Shown piece by piece: positions 56,292 to 64,000 of a DNA stretch of 64,000 bases; within the stretch, counting starts at the first letter, position 1, and each line of letters begins with the position of its first letter. Origin of the DNA: Zantedeschia hybrid cultivar (taxonomy: Eukaryota; Streptophyta; Magnoliopsida; Alismatales; Araceae); assembly GCA_030544215.1 (NCBI GenBank), contig JARZZO010000011.1, positions 13,936,001-14,000,000 of the forward strand, read 5' to 3'. The notes below the pieces were generated by a model that was not told the origin of the DNA, searched no databases, and saw nothing but the letters and a program-made list of their open reading frames with translations. The position numbers and the translations under genes are program-made.

Positions 56292-59200
56292 ATGGGGAGA
56301 GGGAAGATAGAGATCAAGAAGATTGAGAACCCAATAAGCAGGCAGGTGACCTTCTCGAAGAGGAGGAAGGGGCTGCTGAAGAAGGCCCATGAGCTCTCGG
56401 TCCTCTGCGACGCCCAGATCGGCCTCATCATCTTCTCAGAGAGAGGGAAGATGAAGGAGTTCTGCAGCGACCCTCCAAGCAGGTTTCGTGCACGTTTGTT
56501 TATGTTTTGTCTGGTTCAGAATTTTCGTCTTTTCTTGGTTTCGTTTGAAGATGTCACAGGGTTCTCTTCTTATGTTTTCTTTTCGTGTTCTTCCTAGCTA
56601 GTCCCATACCTGCTGCTGCTCTTGATATATATATATTTGTGCACCCCCACACCTCTCTCTCTCTCTCTCTAGATCTCTCTCTCTCTAATTGGAGTTGGCT
56701 CTTTTTTTTTTTTTTGGTTTTCTAGTGAAATATCATCCATTTGTTGATGCATAGATTCCGTATGCCAAAGAGTACTTTCCTCTGCAACATGCTACTTAAT
56801 TCTGTGGGAGTAGTTTGTCGCAGGTTTCTCCATGATTAGGGTTCTGGCTTTGCCATTGATGACTCACCAGTCAGTACCATTGTTGTCTTCAGCCGGCGGG
56901 GGCAGGCTGCATGTTTGACCCCCTTGAAACGCTGCACTGTATCATGTGAATTGCACCAGGAAAGCGCTGGGTGTCGCTCATTCTTGCCACCTTCTCTCTC
57001 TCTCTCTCTCTCCACCATCCCCATCTGTATGTGTATGAAGTTACGGGAAGCAATATTCTTCTTGGTGTTTCCGCTCTGTGAAAGTTATACAGATCATAGG
57101 CGTTGGCATCCCAAGTGAAGTTTCCTTACAAAAACTTTGCATTTCCTCAAGTATCTGATCTCTGGATATACATCAGAAGAGATACCGCTCCCAGTCTCTA
57201 AACTCGACTTTTTCCCAAAGAGGATGGCCGCCAGTGGTAAGGTTTATCTGTGCAGAATAATCTCGGAAGACAAATTTATCAGCTAAATTAATATCTAGAT
57301 CTTGAGGCTTTCAGACCTTCTAATCTATGGTTCTTCGGAATTGTCAGCATTTGGTATGTCCTCCTGTTTACATTTATATAGATTGTTATATGAGAAGCTC
57401 CAGCCATCAGTTTTGGAGCGATTAATTCTATCTAATGGTTGCAAATGCAAAATGATTAATTACTAGGCGTACTTTTGCATGAAAATTTCATGCTAGTCGC
57501 TCTAAAGTTTTGTCATCTTAGAAAGTAAATTTATTCTTAATCTGCAATACTAAACTTAATTAGAGGGTCGACATAATTAGGGGTGGGATTCATCAAAGCC
57601 TCTAGAGTAAAGGTCACCTTTTGCTTTTGCATCACCAAATTAAGCCTCTAGCTGTTGTTTCTGCCTTTCATATATTTCTATAACTTTGTAATTCCTAGAA
57701 ATCAGGAATGTTGATGTGTCTTTTTTTTGGGGAATTTATGGTTATCTAATGCATGATCACATGAAACTGAAAGAAGCATACTCTGAAATTGAACTTTAAG
57801 ACGGGTCCGGCATGCATACAAATTTAAAGATTGTAAAGAATCAATAAATGGCTATCACATAATATAGGATTAGTCAGATCCTTTTTTCCTCTTTAAAGGA
57901 TTCATGTATGTTGGACAATACTTACTCTTTGCTCCCTCTTTGTTTTTTTTTTTGTTTTTACCTCTGAATTTGTGGTATGTTGTGAATAGGTAATCTACAA
58001 TCCATATGAATATATAAAATATGGCAACACTTTTTAGAAATAGACGTCCTTCCTGATGTTAACACGCACAACATCAACAATGCTATGTTTCTTTCGGAAT
58101 TCGTCCCTCCTGCTACTTTCCACTGAGGTACCTGTGCATGGTTGAGAACCTCATTTTTCCCCTCATATTGCAATATTGCAGCATGAAAGACATCATTGAG
58201 AGGTATTGCAGGGCAAACAACGTTGGCATGGAGGACCTTGAGCAGGTGGGTTGTATAGACTTGAGAACCTCTAAAGCATACACAAAATTAGGATCATTGT
58301 TTCTCAGGAGTACTGATACTATTGTCACTGGCTACTCTTAGCAAGTGTGCACTGAGATAATGAGGATGAGGCGCAAGAATGATGAGATCGAGGCAAGAAT
58401 TAAATGGTACACGGGTCAAGATTTGGTGGGCCTTTCCATGGACGACTTGAACCAACTTGAAGAGCAGCTGGAGATCTCTGTCAACAAGGTTCGCAATAGG
58501 AAGGTATGGTATACATGGCCTATTGACTCTAGCCTACAAGCAGTTCATGGGGCTAAAAAACTTTGCTTTAAGCTCTGCCATTGCACACTTTTAAGAAAGC
58601 TGATCATATGCGCGCCTGAGTTAACGTCTCTACTTTCACATGGCTGATGTTCATAAGACCTCCTTCTATGCTTAGTGCCCCCATAAAAGTGCTAGTACAG
58701 TCCCTGCAATGCACGGATGAGGCATAACCATTTGAAAGGAATAGAGATCTTCTCAATAGTTGTTTAGACTGGAGTCCGACAGTACTGAGAGGAAGAGGGA
58801 AGACAAAAAGTGCAAAACCCCACCCCACATGATAACAAAATTAGAGGGTTTTGACCCCCCTCTCCCTCTCAGTACTGCTGGACTCTGGTCCAAGCAGCTA
58901 CTGAGAGGATCTCCACTCATTTGAAAGTGTAGAATTTGGTGATCACTCACGTGCATAGGTGACCCTTGTCCCACTTTTAACTACTCTCGCTGGGAGTTAT
59001 CTCCGATCAAAGATCCAGCAGCCCTTGATGAGTGTGTGATAGAACTGCAGGATATAGTAGCATCCAACCTTTTGGCAAGTTTCAACCTTCTTGTTCCACA
59101 AACTTTTGCCCTGTAATGGACTAATAGTTCAATACCCAATCAACAACCTGTCAACCAATTTTTGTCATGAGAAAAGAGAGAATATTCTTCTTGTTCATCA

Positions 59201-59809
59201 CAACAACCCAGAACTTCACTAGGTAAATTAGTCATCAGCTCAACACTTGTCCTTCCTGTTGTGCATATATGCAGAAGCAACTGCTGCAACAGCAATTCGA
59301 GAACCTACGTCGAAGGGTAAGCGATAACCTGATTTTTCACCATCTTCACACTAGATATATATCCATCCAGGATCTCTTATTACAGTGATCTCACTTGTGT
59401 TCTTCTGTCCCTTCTCCTCTTCTTTTGCTGCCACAGGCGCGACTGCTGGAAGACGAGAACGGCCAATATCGCCACGCTGTAAGAATCTCACACTATGCAT
59501 GCATGAATCCTAGCTTTCTTCACTTTGAAATATTGATAGATTGCTACAAAACAGGAGTGTGGATTAATTCTCCTTTTGTTTAATCTTTTTCCCTCCTGGA
59601 ACCAACATATATAGCTCGAGCAACACCAGGCAGCAGCAGAGTTCAAGATCGGTGAGGGTCACATGATCGAGGAGATTGCACCCTTCTACCCCTGCGACAA
59701 CAACCAGAGAAACCTGCTCCAGCTGTCCCCCCAGCTTCAGGGTTTCCGTCTCCAGCCCAACCTGCAGGAGTTAAGCCAGGAGTTGAGCCTCCAGCACCAT
59801 GGGTTTTAG
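56292..59809 (+). CDS. MIKC-type MADS-box transcription factor, B-sister (ABS/GGM13) clade, 231 aa
   Basis: B-sister proteins are nuclear DNA-binding factors controlling ovule integument, seed coat and nucellus development. Exons: 56292-56482, 58182-58245, 58342-58503, 59275-59316, 59437-59478, 59615-59809; 696 nt, no internal stop. The MADS domain (1-60) begins MGRGKIEIKKIENPISRQVT and includes LLKKAHELSVLCDAQIGLII. The I region is SMKDIIERYCRANNVG (64-79). The K domain (about 86-165) has EIMRMRRKNDEIEARI, YTGQDLVGLSMDDLNQLEEQ and KQLLQQQFENLRRR. B-sister character comes from IIERY, RMRRKNDEIE and EEQLEISVNKVRNRK. The C-terminus keeps a shortened PI-derived motif FRLQPNLQE (211-219). Exon 3 is 162 bp, exactly the sum of the canonical 62 + 100 bp exons 3 and 4. 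PISTILLATA itself is less likely because the K-domain signature differs. Confidence 0.92.
56483..58181 (+). other. MADS gene intron 1 (1.7 kb)
   Basis: CT-rich near its start, AT-rich later. First introns of MADS genes often hold regulatory sites, but I found no perfect CArG box here by eye. Confidence 0.6.
58739..58918. mobile_element. Mutator-type MITE, 180 bp, inside the MADS gene
   Basis: Left end GAATAGAGATCTTCTC and right end GAGAGGATCTCCACTC are inverted; the duplication ATTTGAAAG flanks both sides (58730-58738, 58919-58927). It contains CAGTACTGAGAGG in inverted copies. It lies in the intron between the fused exon 3/4 and exon KQLLQQQ. Confidence 0.85.
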
Positions 59810-59984
59810 CTTCCCCACGGTAAGGCCCTAAGGGTAGGGTTTGGCTCTTCTTTTTGGGGGGTATGTTTTGTTTGGAAATTACACAAAAAAAAACTTGATA
59901 AATTATGTAAAAAGACGTCCCCAAATCATAACATCACAGATGCCTTCACTAAAGAAAAACATGTCGCGATGGCCATTGTTTTTA

Positions 59985-60169
59985 GAGTTGAGATCGTCTA
60001 CTGGTCCTCGGTGGACTGCTGTCGGTCAATAAAGAGAGAGGGAGGGGAGCCAAAATTTTGCAATCACGGGGCTGTGGGTGGAGTGAGTTTTGACAATTTT
60101 TAGCCCCCCCCTCGCCCTCTCTTTACTGATCATCTATGGTCCGCCGAAGACCGTAGACGATCTCAGTTC
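59985..60169. mobile_element. Mutator-type MITE, 185 bp, just after the MADS stop codon
   Basis: Ends GAGTTGAGATCGTCTAC and GTAGACGATCTCAGTTC are inverted repeats. Flanks TTGTTTTTA (59976-59984) and TTCTTTTTA (60170-60178) are a 9-bp duplication with one mismatch. An AATAAA at 60028-60033 lies within it. Closely related to the element at 58739 and to 53812. Confidence 0.85.
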
Positions 60170-60179
60170 TTCTTTTTAA

Positions 60180-61317
60180 CGTGTTGTCCGAAGAATATAT
60201 ATGTAAATGAGAAATACTACTTGCACTCTCTTAAACTCCTTCACGATTTTCTGTGTCTTTCTCAACCACTCAACTGTATTTATTACAATGAACTTTTTAT
60301 TATGATGATCTTAAAACATTTAATTTACAATGATGATTGGAGGAGTACCTTAAGAAAGTACTTTAAACTAGTAAGAATATATAGCCTTACTTATATGTAA
60401 ATTAGATTACTATAAAAGGAGAATTTACGACAGTAAAAGGGTATTCATGACATGTTTCTCCCTAAGAAGGATCTTCATGACATCATATTTTTAAGAGAGA
60501 TTTTTATATAAATAAAACTTTGTCACATTATTCATCCAAATATCACTTTTGTTTGAGTACATTTGGATGTTCCCATTTATCCGCTTACCTCACATTTTTA
60601 TGGCTACGCTGAAATGTCTGAATCAGTCCATGAATGTGATTATACACTATAAATGCTTTAAGTGTTCATGAATACCCATGTAAAGGTACGGCCACCAGGT
60701 ATCACAGTGACAAAAAAAGACACTTGGTTGTTGGGGGCGTGCACAAAAATATAAGGTTCAGGGGTGTACACAAAAACTTAGAGAGCTCGTGATGTGTACA
60801 TGAGAAACCCTTTGAGGAAAGGTTTTGCCTAATAATTCTCAATGCCAAACATGGCATATCAAGTCGAAATTTCAAAGTTACTAGATTTTAGCACAGGAGA
60901 ATAGTTCAGCATATATATTTCTTTGTCATTCTTTGAGAGTTATCAGATCGTTAGTTATAGAAGAATGTATTGAAAGGGTGTACTTAGTTATCAGAGTCAT
61001 GATTCAAACAACTCTGCCTAACCTTAACGAAAAGTGTGGTAAAAAACTGTAGTACGTACCATAGCATTCTTTCAGCATTCGTTATATGTGAAAGAAATGC
61101 AACTCCAAATTAACTTTGACAAGCTCAGGATTGAGGAAGCTATTTTTTCAGAAATTAGTCAGATCTAGGAACCACTCTCTTCGCTGGCATCAGAACCACT
61201 GAGCTTATTTGTGTCTTTTTTACGTGATAAAACAAGTTTTAGATGTACTTGGAACTCCCATATGTGATTCAGTTAAATTATTCCTTTCCCCATTCTATTA
61301 ATCCTGGCACATGTGCA
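60180..61317. other. AT-rich stretch after the MITE, no gene seen
   Basis: If the 3'UTR intron is real this is intron; otherwise it is intergenic. No coding or repeat signal was recognised. Confidence 0.5.
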
Positions 61318-61318
61318 G

Positions 61319-61485
61319 GTTCATATATGGCTTCACAAGGGAGATTGCAGAAGGCAAAGAACGTACCTGAGGAGCCCTTCTCCCCACAGCTTAAGTAACC
61401 CACTCGGACCATGGTGGCGCTAGCTAGCTGCCTACCATTAGCTACTACAGACCAAATAAATCTATGGTCATAAGTTTGTTTGCTT
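61319..61485 (+). other. Candidate terminal 3'UTR exon of the MADS gene
   Basis: Follows the acceptor ACATGTGCAG and holds AATAAA at 61455-61460 (CCAAATAAATC), so polyadenylation near 61480 is expected. GC content is higher than in the flanks. Support is by motif only. Confidence 0.45.
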
Positions 61486-61499
61486 AACCGCTTTATGAA

Positions 61500-64000
61500 G
61501 GATGCCTAAGACTTTTGAGTGGTGTTATGTTGACGTCGATAAAGTGATTATGGAGTGCACCCTATGTAATATTTCTCTGGAGATGTTATATAATTACTTG
61601 ATATGGAGCTTTTAGTCAAAGAACTAATATATATATATATATATATATGTTGGACTGATGTAGTATGAATTGTTTTTGTTTTGAGATCTGAAAAGTTTGT
61701 GGATTGCAAGCTGCAAGCCCCTGAATTCAGTTTAAAGTTGAACTTAATTTGCTTGACATAATTAATTATAACTGCTCCCTCCCCCGCCACCACCAATGAG
61801 CAGTTGATTTAATAGAAAATTTCGATGTGAACAAGCCTTTGTTGGAAAGATACTCATACATAAAGGTGTTTGAAATTTTTGGATTTAGATAAAATGATAA
61901 TGTTTATATATTATTAAAGCGTCTCAAGCATTGCTAAAAGAAAGAAAGTGACTGTAGCTTCACAACACTTGATCAACAAAATGTTTCTTAAGAAGCCAAC
62001 CCTAAATCTTAAGCTATTCTACACGGTCTGTTCCATATCCCTCCTGTACCTGCATCCGCAGCCTGTTCTCTTTCTTCTCTCCCCAAAATTTCCTTCCTGT
62101 CGTTAGTAATTTGGTTATATTTTATATAGTTTACTATGATCCAAAGCTTGTTCTTATGTATAACGTCCTTGCAAAGTAGGAATTATAAGTGCATCATTTT
62201 GATGGAAGACTTACCCACATTGTACGTCTTTATACATGCTACACGTTTCTGAAGTAGAAGGCATATTAGAACTCTAAAGAAAGTAGTGTAAGATGAATGT
62301 GTATTTTTAATTTTAATTTTTTTTAAGAATAAGGGTGCGAGTAAGGACATTAACGACTGCACTTTAGCTCCAAGTTCTTGGCAAATTTTAAGTATATTGA
62401 TCATATATAAACGGTAAAGAGTTTCCCATCTATTGATTGACTAAACTGGTATACCTAAAAGAATATTGAATGACTTAGGTTTGATGATACTATACCACAC
62501 CAGCAATTATGTCATGTATATGTTGTAGGTAAGTACCTCAACAGGTGTTTTATCTTATAAGAATTTTCTTGCGTCTTTCAGAACATAATGATTCTCTTAG
62601 TCGTCTGCAGTCGTATCTACTTATCAGCAATACAATAAAAGATGCTTATTTTGATGGGTGTGATGTGTGTGAGCACACGTATATGCCTGCATGTGCACGT
62701 GCATGTATATTCGTGCGTATATGTGTATGTTTTTAAAGTCATCATGAGCTTAAAAGCCTTCATTAACGCTCAATAAAATACCGATCCATATAAAGGCATT
62801 CCAAGTCCTTCAACTGGTTAGAATTAAATTAAAGCTCTTCAATCAGTAAAATACTAATGAAGTCCACATTTCTTAACCATTTCTTGAAGTTTTCCGACAC
62901 AATGGTTTTCAAAACGCGCGCTTATCTTGTTTACTGTAGGATTACACTAGTAATTAATGAGCTTATTCAATTATTTCCCAAAGTTCACAAACATGTATAA
63001 CATATTTGAAGTAAAAAATTGCACAATCCTTTTGGACTTGAATGTCTTCATTAAACAGTATACCTTAGCAATTTAATAAGATATTACTCCACCAGGATTG
63101 GTCCCTGTCCTTCACTTAGTAAGGATTAGATAGCCCCCCAAGGTAAAAAGTAGTACGCCAGCACAAAGTTTGTTATATCGCTGACCTGTACTAGGATTAT
63201 ATCTTTCCAAATACGGGTCAATATTGATCTGACTCAGTTTGACTCACACGAGTTGCATCAGTTGCACCTATTCAAGATAATAAGTTTGTTAAGAACAATG
63301 AGTTTAAATCACATTTAAGAAACATATATATCATTAATTGATATAAAAGTATAAAATTACTTACTAAATGAGAAAAAATCAATCTAAAACAACTCATTAT
63401 GTATGTGTAAGCCGATAAAATCCTGGTCTGATTCGATGCATGCTAATGACTCAGACTTGCCTAGATATCGACTCCTACGAGTCAACATAATCCATATGGC
63501 AAACCATGCATCAGAGTTGCATAAAAGCCTTACTAAAATTCTTTAAAACCTAAAAATCTTTTTTGAACATCTTCCATTATAAAATTTACTTTATATCCAA
63601 CATTACACTCAATCCCTTCAAACAGCAAAACATTGCTGATGTATTTATATGGCTTGAAATTCTTTGAAACATAAAGATTCTTAATATCCATTTTTTATAA
63701 ACATATTTTTAAGTTCATAAAAATTTTAATGCACATTTTGTATAAGTACTTTAAATAGAAAATACTAGTCACTCTCCAACGACTCCTTTCATTTTACCAA
63801 GAACCTCTCTGCTGCAGTCAAATTGTGGGCGCAGAGATCATCCATGGATTATACAATTAATACTATAGAAAACTTAAACCAATTCAGTAGTTATCGTTAA
63901 AAATCTGATTTACGTAACGTTAGTGATTCTTGAGCTTTTTGCTTGCATTTCTACCGTGGGATTATCACACGGTATTTTTTCAATTTGCATTCCAAAATAG
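61500..64000. other. AT-rich intergenic DNA, no gene seen
   Basis: Contains an (AT)n run at about 61627-61648, and an alternating purine-pyrimidine stretch (GTGTG..CACACGTATATGC) at about 62656-62735. Short open frames lack motifs. Nothing else supported. Confidence 0.55.

Larger units (their letters stand above)
59820..61318 (+). other. Probable 3'UTR intron of the MADS gene
   Basis: Ten bases after the stop there is a good donor (CCCACG|GTAAGG, 59820). At 61318 ACATGTGCAG precedes sequence that looks like a transcript end. The stop lies within 55 nt of the junction, so splicing here would not trigger nonsense-mediated decay. Confidence 0.5.

Noticed and set aside
56292..59809. Calling the MADS gene PISTILLATA/GLOBOSA because of the FRLQP tail
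   Set aside because: The K domain (RMRRKNDEIE, EEQLEISVNKVRNRK) and IIERY fit B-sister; the related tail motif is shared by both sister lineages.

Overview
This is nuclear DNA of a flowering plant. The evidence is long, repeat-filled spliceosomal introns, three clearly plant gene families (plant-type acetoacetyl-CoA thiolase, NOI/RIN4-type protein, MIKC-type MADS box), plant SINEs including an Au-type copy, LINEs, LTR retrotransposon pieces and many small DNA transposons. The species cannot be named from sequence alone; nothing points to a grass, and the MADS gene belongs to a seed-plant-wide lineage. There is no bacterial-style operon, CRISPR array or tRNA/rRNA gene.

Layout: (1) 1-3.5 kb is retrotransposon and inverted-repeat DNA, including a probable long LTR (834-2610) that carries nine palindromic modules of fixed geometry. 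(2) 4.2-30.9 kb is an intact acetoacetyl-CoA thiolase gene (AACT), with TATA box, leader intron and 14 coding exons (416 aa); its intron 4 is 12 kb and is a nest of LINEs, MITEs, tandem arrays and a large inverted repeat. (3) 31-35.9 kb is intergenic, rich in SINEs and small Mutator-type elements. (4) 36.0-46.5 kb is an 81-aa NOI-domain gene whose first coding exon supplies only Met-Ser and is separated from the rest by a 9.6-kb intron. (5) 46.5-55.6 kb is intergenic repeats, including a 650-bp fold-back. (6) 55.6-61.5 kb is a complete MADS-box gene of the B-sister type (231 aa), with a perfect CArg box in its 5' region, a fused exon 3/4 and a probable 3'UTR intron. (7) 61.5-64 kb is AT-rich DNA with no gene seen.

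All three genes read on the + strand and are independent transcription units. Their expected roles are mevalonate-pathway entry (AACT), membrane-tethered immune or vesicle-related signalling (NOI) and ovule/seed-coat development (B-sister). The most informative unexplained material is in the repeats. At least nine short elements with GAG-like inverted termini occur, most flanked by 9-bp target duplications of Mutator type. They fall into two or three sequence families and have repeatedly settled in or beside genes.
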